This document shows, in pieces, positions 1 to 11,101 of a stretch of DNA of 32,124 nucleotides (positions within the stretch are counted from its first letter, which is position 1; every line of letters begins with the position of its first letter). The stretch spans positions 1 to 32,124 of the forward strand of contig JBBRBX010000069.1 in NCBI GenBank assembly GCA_038205395.1. Direction: 5' to 3'. The DNA is from Fredericiella sp038205395. GTDB lineage: Bacteria; Chloroflexota; Anaerolineae; Caldilineales; Caldilineaceae. The notes under the pieces are model-generated. The model saw only the letters and a list, made by a program, of their open reading frames with translations. It had not been told where the DNA came from and searched no databases. The translations under genes and the position numbers were made by a program.

Positions 1-1
1 C

Positions 2-1105
<1,104 letters not shown>

Positions 1106-1170
1106 ATGGGCACAGGGTACAGACGGGCAGGATCACGCTCCCAAGTTAAATCGAAGGTTGATAAAAGCAG

Positions 1171-3333
1171 ATGGCAAGACGCAAACAATCGCTTGACGGC
1201 TTGTGGCGCTACACGCCCCAGGCGCACGTAACGCTCAAACCGGGCGGCGTGACGGAGGAACGGACGGATTCACTGCCGGCGGCGGGCGAGATGCAGCTTC
1301 CCTGCAACTGGCAGTTGGGCGGGCTGGATGATTTTCATGGCCGCGTGCGCTTTGAACGCGAGTTTGAATGGGCCGGGCTTGCTGCGGATGAAGGCAGCAT
1401 CTGGCTGCTGTTTCAAGCCGTGGACTATCAGGCGCGCGTGTGGCTCAACGACGTCTATCTGGGGGAGCACATCGGCTACTTTGCACCCTTCGAGTTTGAT
1501 GTGACGGCTGTGGTGCGGGCGGGCAGCAATCAACTGGTGGTCGATGTTAGCGACCCGCTGGAAGAGCCAGAAACGGTGTGGCCCGACCACAAACAGGTGA
1601 TCAAAGGGGTGCTGAGCCACTGGGACGCGCGGCCCGGCAGTTGGAGCCTCAAGCGGGGGCAGGAGCGCAACTGCGGCGGCATCTGGCACTCGGTGGCGCT
1701 GGAGGCGCGGCCGGCGATCTTTATCGGCCATGTACGCACGGCCACCCGCCTGGCCCCGCGCTCGGCGCCGCCCGGCTTTGCCGTACACAGCCACGAAGAA
1801 CCCGGCCCGCCCTATCAAGCCCTGGTGATTGTGGACGCCGAGATCGCCGCTGCACCCGGAGACTACCAGTTGACGGCCACGGTCGCCGGCAGCACAACGC
1901 AGCAGAGCGTCCGGCTGAGCCGAAGCGGCGAGCGCCATACGCTGGTCGTGGCCGTGCCCGAACCCAAGTTGTGGTGGACCTGGGACCGCGGCGAGCCGCA
2001 CTTGGAAGAATGCACAGTAACGGTGAGCGGAACGAGCGGCCAGGACAAAGTGTCGCAGCAGATTGGGCTGCGCGAGATCGAGGTCAACCCCAAAACGGGC
2101 GAGTGGAAGCTCAATCGGGAACGGCTGTTTGTGCGCGGGACCAACATCGTGCCGACGCTGTGGCTGAGCGAGTACGACGACAACATGATCGCGCGCGATA
2201 TTGCGATGCTGAAGGCGGCGCACGTCAACGCCGTGCGCGTCTGCGTCCACATCAACCGTGAGGAACTGTATGCAGCCTGCGACCACGCGGGGCTGCTGAT
2301 CTGGCAGGATTTTGCGCTGCAGTGGGGCTATGAAGAGAGCGCAGCCGTCATGCAAGCCGCCGTCAGCCAGATTCGGGCGATGGTGCGGATGCTGGTCAAC
2401 CACCCCAGTATTGCCGTCTGGAGCTGCCAGAACGAATCCACCTTTCACAACAAATATATTATGGACCCGGCGCTGGAAGTCGCTGTGGCGCTGGAAGACG
2501 GCTCGCGCTACATCCGCGCTACCTCGGAGTTCAGCGAGCACAACTATCCCGGCTGGTACTACGGCGATCTGCGCGACTACGCGCTGCTGGGTGGGACGCC
2601 GATCTTGACGGAATTCGGCGCCCAGGCACTGCCTAAAGTGGCGGACGCGCAGCATATGGGCGGCGAGCAGTGGCCGCCGGACTGGGGAAAGCTGGCCTTC
2701 CATGATTTTCAATATGACCAGACTTTTTTGGTTGCCGGCGTAGAGAGGGGAAACAGTTGGGAGGAGTTTGTCGCCAACTCGCAGCAGTACCAGGCCAGGC
2801 TGCTCAAGTTTGCGATTGAGCACTATCGCCAGGCCAAATACACGCAGTTGGGCGGCATGTTCCAGTTTATGTTTATGGAAAGCTGGCCGTCAATCACCTG
2901 GGCGATTGTGGAATATGACCGCACGCCCAAGGCGGCCTATCACACGCTGCAGCAGGTCTACCAGCCCGTGCTGATTGGCGTCAACTTTGAGCGCGAGCGG
3001 CTGCTGACGAGCGCCGACTTGGGCAGCCATGCGCGCCCGCTGCGGTTGATCCCGTGGGTGGTGAACGACCGCAGGGAACCGCTGGCGGAGTGCATCTACC
3101 AGGTGTGGCTCGAAGGGGAAAGCGGTGTGCTGCCCGCGCAGGCCAGCCCGCCCTTTGCGGTGGCGGCGGATAGTGTCTTGGCCCATGCGCCGCTGGTGGA
3201 GGTGAAGCCGCCGCCGCCAGGCACCTACACGCTGTGGCTGGCGCTGCTGTGTGCGGGCGAGGAGATTTCGCGCAACAGCTATGCAGTGGTTTTTGAGTCG
3301 CTGCCGGTGGAGGCAAAGGAGACCAGCTTATGA
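1171..3333 (+). CDS. Glycoside hydrolase family 2 beta-glycosidase (beta-mannosidase-like)
   Basis: A 720-residue retaining exo-glycosidase of the GH2 type. The N-terminal jelly-roll sugar-binding domain (about residues 1-180) contains the family pattern FQAVDYQARVWLNDVYLG. An immunoglobulin-like domain follows, then a TIM barrel from about residue 310. The expected acid/base is Glu422 in WSCQNES and the expected nucleophile is Glu481 in ILTEFGAQ. A C-terminal beta domain of about 130 residues completes it. There is no signal peptide, so it should act in the cytoplasm on imported oligosaccharides. The ATG at 1171 has only a weak ribosome site. The stop overlaps the next start in an ATGA. The neighbouring mannose-6-phosphate isomerase favours a beta-mannoside substrate, but galactosides or glucuronides cannot be excluded. 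The 59-residue gap between the two catalytic glutamates is shorter than the roughly 70-90 I know for characterised members. Confidence 0.85.
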   Translation: MARRKQSLDGLWRYTPQAHVTLKPGGVTEERTDSLPAAGEMQLPCNWQLGGLDDFHGRVRFEREFEWAGLAADEGSIWLLFQAVDYQARVWLNDVYLGEHIGYFAPFEFDVTAVVRAGSNQLVVDVSDPLEEPETVWPDHKQVIKGVLSHWDARPGSWSLKRGQERNCGGIWHSVALEARPAIFIGHVRTATRLAPRSAPPGFAVHSHEEPGPPYQALVIVDAEIAAAPGDYQLTATVAGSTTQQSVRLSRSGERHTLVVAVPEPKLWWTWDRGEPHLEECTVTVSGTSGQDKVSQQIGLREIEVNPKTGEWKLNRERLFVRGTNIVPTLWLSEYDDNMIARDIAMLKAAHVNAVRVCVHINREELYAACDHAGLLIWQDFALQWGYEESAAVMQAAVSQIRAMVRMLVNHPSIAVWSCQNESTFHNKYIMDPALEVAVALEDGSRYIRATSEFSEHNYPGWYYGDLRDYALLGGTPILTEFGAQALPKVADAQHMGGEQWPPDWGKLAFHDFQYDQTFLVAGVERGNSWEEFVANSQQYQARLLKFAIEHYRQAKYTQLGGMFQFMFMESWPSITWAIVEYDRTPKAAYHTLQQVYQPVLIGVNFERERLLTSADLGSHARPLRLIPWVVNDRREPLAECIYQVWLEGESGVLPAQASPPFAVAADSVLAHAPLVEVKPPPPGTYTLWLALLCAGEEISRNSYAVVFESLPVEAKETSL

Positions 3334-5525
3334 GCACATCACGCACCGTCGATTTTCGCTATGCCCCGCCAAACGTCTTTACCAGCATCTGCCGGCCTGA
3401 TGACCCGCACAAGTCGCTTGTGCGTCAGGACGGCGCCCTGCTCTACGGCTTCCAAGCCCCCTCCTTTGAAAGCTGGCAGTTCCGGCGGGTGATTGAGTTC
3501 CGGCTGCGCTCGCGCCTGGGGCCGCAGTCGATCCGGCAACGCACTGAAAGCGCACGCGTGCCGGTGGTGATCACTACCATCGACTATCCGCGCGCCACCC
3601 TTACCCTGCGCGCCTTCGGCCATCTGGACGAGCAGGGGCGGCGCACCGATGTTGTGCTGTGGGAAATTGCCGCGCACGCCGGCGATGCGGGCTTTCTCGC
3701 CCAACTCAAAATCGACATTTATGAAAATGGACGCGTTTTTACGGGGCGCAGCCCCGGTCCCGTGCGCGCCATCTTCAGCGCACCCTATGATTGGGAGCCA
3801 CCCCAACTGCATGCGCTCGATCTGGTGAGCAAAAGCTGGGTGGAAGACGAGTCACAGCCGCCGCCGGGGCCGATTGCGTTTGTCTCTGATCCGCAACCGC
3901 TCCTGCCCTCGCACCCTGACGGTTTCCGCCCGGCTACGGGATTGGCGACTGAGCCGGTGGTGCTGGAGGCGGGCGCATCGTTGCAAGGCGCCATCTTGCT
4001 GCCGGTCAACCACAGTGACTATGCGGAGTTCACCTATGCTTGGGCCGAACAGGCGCTGGCGCAAGAACGTGCTTTCTGGAATGGGCTGGCGCTGCCGGCG
4101 CTGCCGCTGGTGGTGCCCGACCCCGACATCATGGATATGGTCGTGGCCAGCGCACGCAACATTCTGCAAGCGCGCGAGATCGTCAACGGCGAGCCGGTCT
4201 TCCAGGTCGGCCCCACCATCTATCGCGGGCTGTGGGTTGTCGACGGCCACTTCCTGCTCGAAGCCGCACAATATCTCGGCCTCAGCGACGATGCATACAA
4301 AGGGGTGGATGTCCTGCTGCGCCGGGTGCGCAAGGACGGTTCGATTGTGGAAATGGCAGGTCACTCTAAGGAGACCGGAATATCGCTGGCCACGCTGGTG
4401 CGCCAGTGCGAGTTGATGGGCGACGATGACCGGCTGGTCGAGCTGTGGCCTACGGTGCAGCGCGCCGTCGCCTACATCGAAACCCTGCGCACGGAGGCGC
4501 GCCAACTGCCGGAGGATGCACCCAACTATGGACTGCTGCCCGATGCCTTTGCCGACGGCGGCATTGGCGGCAAGCGCGCCGAATACACCACACCGCTGTG
4601 GGTGCTGGCAGGGCTAAAGGCTGCTGCCGGCGCAGCGCAAAGGCTGGAGCAGCCGGAGGACGCGGCCCACTTCCAACAGGTGTATGCGGACTTGATGGCC
4701 GATTTTCGCCGCTGTTACCGCCGGGATGTCCAAACGCTGCCCAATGGCATCACCTATCTGCCGCAGTGGATGGCCGGCAGCGGCGACCATGTCTGGAACC
4801 CAACCTATGCCGGCACGCCGCCGCCGCACCGCCATCTCAACCCGCAGTCAGGCACATGGGCACTGGAACAGGTGATCTATCCCGGCGAAATTTTTGCGCC
4901 GGATGACGAGATCGTGGTTGGACACTGCCGGCTGCTCGACGAGATCGACGATGAAGAGGAGGTGCCGCAGGAGAGCGGCTGGCTGCCCTATCGAGCGCTG
5001 TGGAATTACCAGGCCGGCTTCGCCGCTGAGGTCATGCTGTATGCGGGACATGCGGACAAGGCAGTGGACTATCTGTACGGCATGGCCAATCATGCTGCAC
5101 CCACACGTGTCTGGCGCGAAGAGCAGAGCCTTGCTGCCAGCGACCAGGCCGACTTCTGCGGCGATATGCCGCACAACTGGGCGTCAGCGGAGTTTGTGCG
5201 GCTGGTGCGCCATCTGCTTGTCTTTGAGCGAGGGGAGACGCTGGAACTGCTGCCCGGCCTGCCGGCGCAGTGGGTGCAGCCCGGAGCCGATGTACGGATC
5301 GAGCAGACGCCGACCCGCTTTGGGCCGGTGTCGCTGCTGCTCCAGTGGGATGCGGACGAGAAACCCCATCTCACCTTCAGCCTGGACAAAAACTGGCCGC
5401 GCAAGCCGTCTTCCATCCGGCTGCGGCTGCCGGCGGGCTGGCAGGCATTGGCGGTGAATGGTGTGCTGAGGAGGGGCGAGCCGGATGGCTGGCTCACCCT
5501 GGAGCCGATAAAGGATGTTGATTGA
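3330..5525 (+). CDS. Predicted six-hairpin (alpha/alpha)6 glycosidase-like protein
   Basis: A 731-residue protein without a signal peptide. Its start overlaps the GH2 stop (ATGA at 3330-3333), so the two are probably translationally coupled. The first 270 residues look like a beta-sandwich domain. Residues 270-640 are helix-rich with repeated hairpin patterns typical of (alpha/alpha)6 toroid glycosidases, including IYRGLWVVDGHFLLEAAQYL, ETGISLATLVRQCEL and CGDMPHNWASAEFVRLVRHL. A C-terminal beta domain has the phrase LELLPGLPAQWVQPG seen at the end of many six-hairpin glycosidases. I cannot assign it to a numbered GH family. Acidic residues that could be catalytic include Asp in VVDGH, Glu in SKETG and Asp in CGDMPH, but this is a guess. 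From the context it probably acts on the same imported glycan as the GH2 enzyme, for example as a debranching or uronic/deoxy-sugar activity. Confidence 0.7.
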   Translation: MSTSRTVDFRYAPPNVFTSICRPDDPHKSLVRQDGALLYGFQAPSFESWQFRRVIEFRLRSRLGPQSIRQRTESARVPVVITTIDYPRATLTLRAFGHLDEQGRRTDVVLWEIAAHAGDAGFLAQLKIDIYENGRVFTGRSPGPVRAIFSAPYDWEPPQLHALDLVSKSWVEDESQPPPGPIAFVSDPQPLLPSHPDGFRPATGLATEPVVLEAGASLQGAILLPVNHSDYAEFTYAWAEQALAQERAFWNGLALPALPLVVPDPDIMDMVVASARNILQAREIVNGEPVFQVGPTIYRGLWVVDGHFLLEAAQYLGLSDDAYKGVDVLLRRVRKDGSIVEMAGHSKETGISLATLVRQCELMGDDDRLVELWPTVQRAVAYIETLRTEARQLPEDAPNYGLLPDAFADGGIGGKRAEYTTPLWVLAGLKAAAGAAQRLEQPEDAAHFQQVYADLMADFRRCYRRDVQTLPNGITYLPQWMAGSGDHVWNPTYAGTPPPHRHLNPQSGTWALEQVIYPGEIFAPDDEIVVGHCRLLDEIDDEEEVPQESGWLPYRALWNYQAGFAAEVMLYAGHADKAVDYLYGMANHAAPTRVWREEQSLAASDQADFCGDMPHNWASAEFVRLVRHLLVFERGETLELLPGLPAQWVQPGADVRIEQTPTRFGPVSLLLQWDADEKPHLTFSLDKNWPRKPSSIRLRLPAGWQALAVNGVLRRGEPDGWLTLEPIKDVD

Positions 5526-5623
5526 AAGTGAGGTGATGCAGCAGCGCGCGATACAGCCGGAGTAAGTCTAGAACGTCTTGCCGTCTTTGTGAGATTCCAC
5601 CAACAGGAAAAGGAAGAAAGACT

Positions 5624-6985
5624 ATGACCCGCAGGATTTCGACAATTTTGGCGGTAGTCCTGGTGGCGATGCTGGCGCTGAGCGCCTGCATCACTCCCAG
5701 CGCAGCACCCGCAGCACCCTCAGAACCCGCAGCAGCCGGGGGCGACCAGGCCGCTGCGCCGGCCGCCGGCGAACCAATCGAACTACTGTACATGACGCAC
5801 AACCATGCGCAGTCCATTCCGATCAATGAGGCGATCATTGCCGAGTTTGAGGCAGCGCACCCCAATGTCAAGATTACCTTTGACAACGCGCCCCATTCCA
5901 ACTATGAACAAAAGGTGCTGACCGCCTTTGCCGGCGGCCAAGGGCCGGATGTCTTCTGGGCGGGCGACTGGATGATGCCGCAGTTTGTGGCCAATGGCAT
6001 TGTCGCCCCCGTCGACCCCACCGCCTTCGGCGTGCAGTCGCAGGAAGAGTTTCTCAAGCTGTTTCCGGAAGGCTCGCTCGACGCATTTACGGTGGACGAC
6101 AAGGTCTATACGGGCGGCGTTTCTGAATACAACACCTTCAGCCTGATCTATGACGCCGCCGATTTTGAAGCAGCCGGTATTCCGCTCCCCTCCAAGGATG
6201 TGCCGCTGACTTGGGAAGAACTGGCCGACATCGCCGCCAAGCTGACCGTCAAGGATGGCGATACGGTGACGCGTATCGGGATGGAATGGCCTTTCACGAC
6301 GCCGATCTGGACAGTGCTGATCCAAGAGCCGATGCTGCGCCAGTTGGGCGGGGAACTGATCAACCCGGAGACGGGCAAACCCGACTTTACGCAAGAGGCC
6401 ATGGTGCAGGTGATGACCTATTTGCAGGATCTGCGGGCCAAAGGCGGTATTGACCCCGGTCTGTTTAACAAGGACTTTCTGGGTGAATTAGCTAACGACC
6501 AAGTCTCCATCATCATCGGCGGCCCGTGGGCAGCTAAGCCGCTGAACGACCTCAACCCGGATCTGAAATGGGATACGGCGCCGCTGCCGCAGTTCGCCAA
6601 CGCCAAAGATCGCGTGACGACGCTGTATGCATGGGCATGGTTTGTAAGCGGCAAGTCTTCGCCCGAAAAGCAGAAGGCAGCCTGGGAATTCGTCAATCTG
6701 CTGACGAGCAAGCAGCAGGAGTGGTGGGACAAGGTCGGCTATGTGCAGGCCCGCCAGACCGACATCAACGGCAAGACGCTGCAAGAATATTATGCCGAGT
6801 CCGACCCGCGCCTGGCAACCATCTTCAATGATTACCAGTTCGGCAAGTATGAGTTCCGCTCGCCCAAATATTTTGAGCTTTCGGACCTCTGGACTCGCGC
6901 CCAGGAACGTGTCCTACAAGGTGAGGATGTGGCTACGGTGCTGCAAGAGACACAAGCCCAGGCCGACGCCTCCGTCACCGACTAG
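5624..6985 (+). CDS. Extracellular sugar-binding lipoprotein of a CUT1 ABC importer
   Basis: A 453-residue solute-binding protein of the MalE/UgpB type (family 1). The N-terminus is a lipoprotein signal: basic MTRR, a hydrophobic core, then the lipobox LSAC with Cys22 as the lipidated residue. An Ala/Pro/Gly-rich linker of about 35 residues follows, a common spacer in this kind of organism. The mature part has the usual family features, such as the phrase FAGGQGPDVFWAGDW near residue 104 and the C-terminal pattern AAWEFVNLLTSKQQEWW. It should capture an oligosaccharide outside the cell and deliver it to the two permeases encoded next. A clear ribosome site (AGGAAAAGGAAGAAAG) lies upstream of the ATG. 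A stem-loop follows the stop. The ligand is inferred only from neighbouring glycosidases. Confidence 0.92.
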   Translation: MTRRISTILAVVLVAMLALSACITPSAAPAAPSEPAAAGGDQAAAPAAGEPIELLYMTHNHAQSIPINEAIIAEFEAAHPNVKITFDNAPHSNYEQKVLTAFAGGQGPDVFWAGDWMMPQFVANGIVAPVDPTAFGVQSQEEFLKLFPEGSLDAFTVDDKVYTGGVSEYNTFSLIYDAADFEAAGIPLPSKDVPLTWEELADIAAKLTVKDGDTVTRIGMEWPFTTPIWTVLIQEPMLRQLGGELINPETGKPDFTQEAMVQVMTYLQDLRAKGGIDPGLFNKDFLGELANDQVSIIIGGPWAAKPLNDLNPDLKWDTAPLPQFANAKDRVTTLYAWAWFVSGKSSPEKQKAAWEFVNLLTSKQQEWWDKVGYVQARQTDINGKTLQEYYAESDPRLATIFNDYQFGKYEFRSPKYFELSDLWTRAQERVLQGEDVATVLQETQAQADASVTD

Positions 6986-7006
6986 AGAATCTGCCTTATG
7001 CAACAT

Positions 7007-7035
7007 CTTGCCGGGCCAAAAGTTGGCCCGGCAGG
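7007..7035 (+). other. Stem-loop between binding-protein and permease genes
   Basis: TGCCGGGCCAA at 7009-7019 pairs perfectly with TTGGCCCGGCA at 7023-7033 around a 3-base loop, and the stem can be extended by a G-T and a C-G pair. No T-run follows, so it is not a classical terminator. Stem-loops at this position in ABC operons commonly protect the abundant binding-protein mRNA from 3' decay and lower permease expression. That role is inferred here. Confidence 0.7.
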
Positions 7036-7060
7036 GTGATTCAGCCAGGAGCGTGCCGAG

Positions 7061-7999
7061 ATGCAAGGCCAAATGGTGACCAGCCTCAAAACAAAGAGAG
7101 CCAACAGCGAGCGCCCCAAGCTGTGGGGCAACACATTAGCCGCCCGCAAGACTCGTTTTGGGCTGCTCTTTGCGCTGCCGGCCTTTCTTTTCTTTGGTTA
7201 TTTTTATGTCTACCCACTGTCGCAGACCTTTTATGTAAGCTTGTTTCGCTGGGGCTTGCTCGACACGCCCTCCTTTATCGGCCTGGAAAATTACACGCGT
7301 CTCTTCGCTGATCGCGAGTTTCTCAATTCCATCGTCGTCACCTTCTTCTATGCGTTCGGCACCGTGATCCCAATCTGGGCTATCGCGCTGGGGCTCGCGC
7401 TGGTCTTCAACCAGGCGTTTCGCTTTCGCCAAGGTTATCTGACCACCTATTATGTCCCCGCCGTAATTTCGCTCACCGTCTGGTCGCTGATCTGGCTGTT
7501 TCTCTACGATCCCAGCTACGGGTTGTTCACCGCCTTTCTACGCTTGATCGGGCTAGGCGGGCTGCGTATGTTGGATACGCCGGGCATGGCGCTGCCGGCC
7601 ATGGTCATCTTGAGTGTGTGGAAGGGTACGCCGGTCTATATGATCATTTTTTTGGCCGGTCTGCGTGCGATTCCCACCGACTATTACGAGGCGGCCAAAG
7701 TAGACGGGGCAAGCTCCTGGCAGCGCTTTCTCTATATCACGCTGCCCATGCTGCGCCCCGTCATGCTCTATGTGATCGTCATTTCGGTCATTGAAGCGTT
7801 CAAGGTCTTTACACCAATGTACCTGATCACGCGCGGCGGGCCGGGTTCGGATACGCGCGTGCTGCCCATGTTCATTTTTCAAAACGGCTTCCAGTTTCTA
7901 AAGATGGGTTACGCCAGTGCAGCCTCTGTGCTCTTTCTGCTGATTCTGCTTGCGCTGAGCCTTCTCCAGTTCCGCCTTTTGCGGCTGCAGCAGGATTGA
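7061..7999 (+). CDS. CUT1 ABC sugar permease, MalF type
   Basis: A 312-residue inner-membrane protein with about six transmembrane helices; the first is at roughly residues 34-55, after a positively charged N-terminus. The cytoplasmic EAA loop that docks on the ATPase reads EAAKVDGASSWQRFLYITLP, close to the consensus EAA---G-----F--I-LP. It forms the translocation channel with the next gene product. The ATG at 7061 is preceded by AGGAG (7047-7051) at a good distance; a second ATG four codons on is possible. The stop TGA overlaps the ribosome site of the next permease. No ATPase gene accompanies the pair, so a shared MsmX/UgpC-type ATPase encoded elsewhere probably energises transport. Confidence 0.9.
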   Translation: MQGQMVTSLKTKRANSERPKLWGNTLAARKTRFGLLFALPAFLFFGYFYVYPLSQTFYVSLFRWGLLDTPSFIGLENYTRLFADREFLNSIVVTFFYAFGTVIPIWAIALGLALVFNQAFRFRQGYLTTYYVPAVISLTVWSLIWLFLYDPSYGLFTAFLRLIGLGGLRMLDTPGMALPAMVILSVWKGTPVYMIIFLAGLRAIPTDYYEAAKVDGASSWQRFLYITLPMLRPVMLYVIVISVIEAFKVFTPMYLITRGGPGSDTRVLPMFIFQNGFQFLKMGYASAASVLFLLILLALSLLQFRLLRLQQD

Positions 8000-8010
8000 G
8001 GAGAAATCGT

Positions 8011-8844
8011 ATGTCCGCCAAAGCTAAACGGAGAGCCGGCCAGCTCCTCATGCATACCCTGCTGCTGATTGGGGCCATCATTGTTTCCGTGCCGGCCATT
8101 TACATGCTGTCCACTTCATTTATGTCAAGCAAAGAGCTGTTTCAAGGCGGTTTTCACCTGCTGCCCACGACGCTGCGGCTTGACAACTATATCGAGGTCT
8201 TCGAAAAGTTCAACTTTGGCCGCTATCTGGGCAACAGCATTTTTGTGACAAGCTGCGTGGTGCTGCTCAACCTGCTCTTCAGCCCGATGGTCGGCTACAG
8301 CCTGGCGAAATTCGACTACCCCGGCAAGAGCGTGCTGCTGGTCTTTATTCTGGCCACCGTCATGGTGCCCTTTGCCGCGATTCTGATCCCGCTGTTCCTG
8401 ATCATTCGCGCACTCGACTGGGTGAACAGCTACCAGGCGCTGATTGTACCCTTTGCCATGTCGGCCTTTGGCGTCTTTCTCATGCGCCAGTTCATGCTGG
8501 CGGTGCCGGATGATTATCTGGATGCGGGCCGTATGGATGGCGCCGGCGAATTTCGCATTTACTTCCGCATTGTCCTGCCCTTGATCCAGCCGGCGCTGAT
8601 TACGCTGGCGATTGTCGTATTTGTGGCCAATTGGGACGAATTTTTGTGGATGCTGGTGGTCACGGTGGGTGACAATTTGCGTACACTGCCGGTGGGGCTG
8701 GCCAAATTTGTGGAGCAGTATCGCACTCGCTACGAGTTGATGATGGCCGGCTCCGTGATCGCCGCCGCGCCAGTGGTGCTCCTGTTTCTGACGCTGCAGC
8801 GCCGCTTCCTGCAAGGCATGGCGGGTCTCTCGGGGCTGAAATAA
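8011..8844 (+). CDS. CUT1 ABC sugar permease, MalG type
   Basis: A 277-residue partner permease with about six transmembrane helices. The EAA loop is DAGRMDGAGEFRIYFRIVLP in the second half. I chose the ATG at 8011 because AGGAGA lies at 7999-8004, six bases upstream. The open frame could begin at a TTG five codons earlier, but that would put the ribosome site inside the coding region. It lies 11 bp after the MalF-type gene and is clearly cotranscribed. This gene ends the recognisable sugar cluster; EF-P follows after about 146 bp. Confidence 0.9.
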   Translation: MSAKAKRRAGQLLMHTLLLIGAIIVSVPAIYMLSTSFMSSKELFQGGFHLLPTTLRLDNYIEVFEKFNFGRYLGNSIFVTSCVVLLNLLFSPMVGYSLAKFDYPGKSVLLVFILATVMVPFAAILIPLFLIIRALDWVNSYQALIVPFAMSAFGVFLMRQFMLAVPDDYLDAGRMDGAGEFRIYFRIVLPLIQPALITLAIVVFVANWDEFLWMLVVTVGDNLRTLPVGLAKFVEQYRTRYELMMAGSVIAAAPVVLLFLTLQRRFLQGMAGLSGLK

Positions 8845-8990
8845 AAGAACCGGCAGCAGCCAACCAGCAGCCAAATGTGCGACCACTGCCCTCGTTATTT
8901 GCGGGGCGGCTTGCCGATAGTGTACTTTTAAGTGTCGATAACAAATTGAGAACGATTGACCTTAAAATTATTTCCCTAGAGAGTACACGA
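8845..8990 (+). other. Intergenic region upstream of efp
   Basis: There is no gene and no clear terminator here after the permease. The last 70 bases are markedly AT-rich compared with the flanks (runs such as TTAAAATTATTT at 8962-8973, with TTGAGA and TTGACC nearby). This is the likely place for the efp promoter, but no -35/-10 pair with proper spacing stands out. Confidence 0.4.
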
Positions 8991-9551
8991 ATGGCTACGA
9001 CTTCCGATCTACGCAAGGGCATGCTGATCCGCTACAACGGCTCGATTCATCGGGTGATTGAATATCAGCACATTGCGCCCGGCAATTGGCGCGCTATGGT
9101 GCGCATGAAATTGAAAAACTTTGAATCCGGCAAGGTGATTGAAGATCGCGTGCGCGCGGGGGATGATATCGATGTCGTGCAGACGGAAACGCGCACGGTG
9201 ACGTATCTCTACAACGACGGCGCCGCGTGCCATTTTATGGACACGGAGAACTTCGACCAGATCGAACTGCCCGCCGAACGCGTAGAAGAGCAGATGAACT
9301 GGGTGCGCGAGAATGATACCGTGACGCTGCTGCTGCAGGACAACGGCGAGGTGCTGGATGTGGAAGTACCGACCTTTGTCACGCTGCGTGTGGTGCAGGC
9401 GGATGTCTCCGTGCGCGGCGATACAGCCACCAATGTGCTCAAGAGTGTGACGATGGAAACCGGCGCCACCCTCAAAGCGCCTGCCTTTGTCAAGGAAGGC
9501 GACATGATCAAGATCGACACGCGCAGCGGCGAATACGTCGAGCGCGGCTGA
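8991..9551 (+). CDS. efp: Elongation factor P with Asn at the usual modification site
   Basis: A 186-residue protein with the three EF-P beta-barrel domains. It binds the ribosome between P and E sites and relieves stalling at polyproline stretches. Domain I starts MATTSDLRKGMLIRYNGSIHR. Domain II has TYLYNDGAACHFMDTENFDQI. Domain III ends with the signature IKIDTRSGEYVERG. The start at 8991 gives the normal family length; an in-frame extension to 8877 would add a tail not seen in EF-P. The domain I loop reads APGNWRAM, where E. coli has KPGKGQAF. The residue that aligns with the beta-lysylated Lys34 (or the rhamnosylated Arg of other bacteria) is therefore Asn32, followed by Trp-Arg. The factor probably works without those known modifications. 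It is flanked upstream by an ABC permease gene and downstream by a strong terminator. Confidence 0.95.
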   Translation: MATTSDLRKGMLIRYNGSIHRVIEYQHIAPGNWRAMVRMKLKNFESGKVIEDRVRAGDDIDVVQTETRTVTYLYNDGAACHFMDTENFDQIELPAERVEEQMNWVRENDTVTLLLQDNGEVLDVEVPTFVTLRVVQADVSVRGDTATNVLKSVTMETGATLKAPAFVKEGDMIKIDTRSGEYVERG

Positions 9552-9579
9552 ATATTCCGCATCTCTATACAGTTGACGA

Positions 9580-9634
9580 GCCGGCGGTTGGTCAGGATGT
9601 ACACAAACAATCCTGACCAGCCGCCGGCTTTCTT
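9580..9634 (+). terminator. Rho-independent terminator after efp
   Basis: A 19-base left arm at 9580-9598 (starting GCCGGCGG) pairs with 9610-9628 with a single T-G wobble and an 11-base loop, followed on the plus strand by TTTCTT. It lies 28 bp after the efp stop. Because it sits between convergent genes, the same hairpin may also limit read-through from the opposite operon, but there is no T-run in that direction. Confidence 0.92.
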
Positions 9635-9649
9635 GCTCGGCAAACGCGC

Positions 9650-11097
<1,448 letters not shown>

Positions 11098-11101
<4 letters not shown>

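Noticed and set aside
1270..2823. 517-codon minus-strand open frame opposite the GH2 gene
   Set aside because: It shows no domain or ribosome site and mirrors the codon bias of the GH2 gene, whose catalytic motifs are intact.
8877..8990. N-terminal extension of EF-P
   Set aside because: It would add 38 residues absent from the family. The ATG at 8991 gives the standard start MATTSDLRKG.
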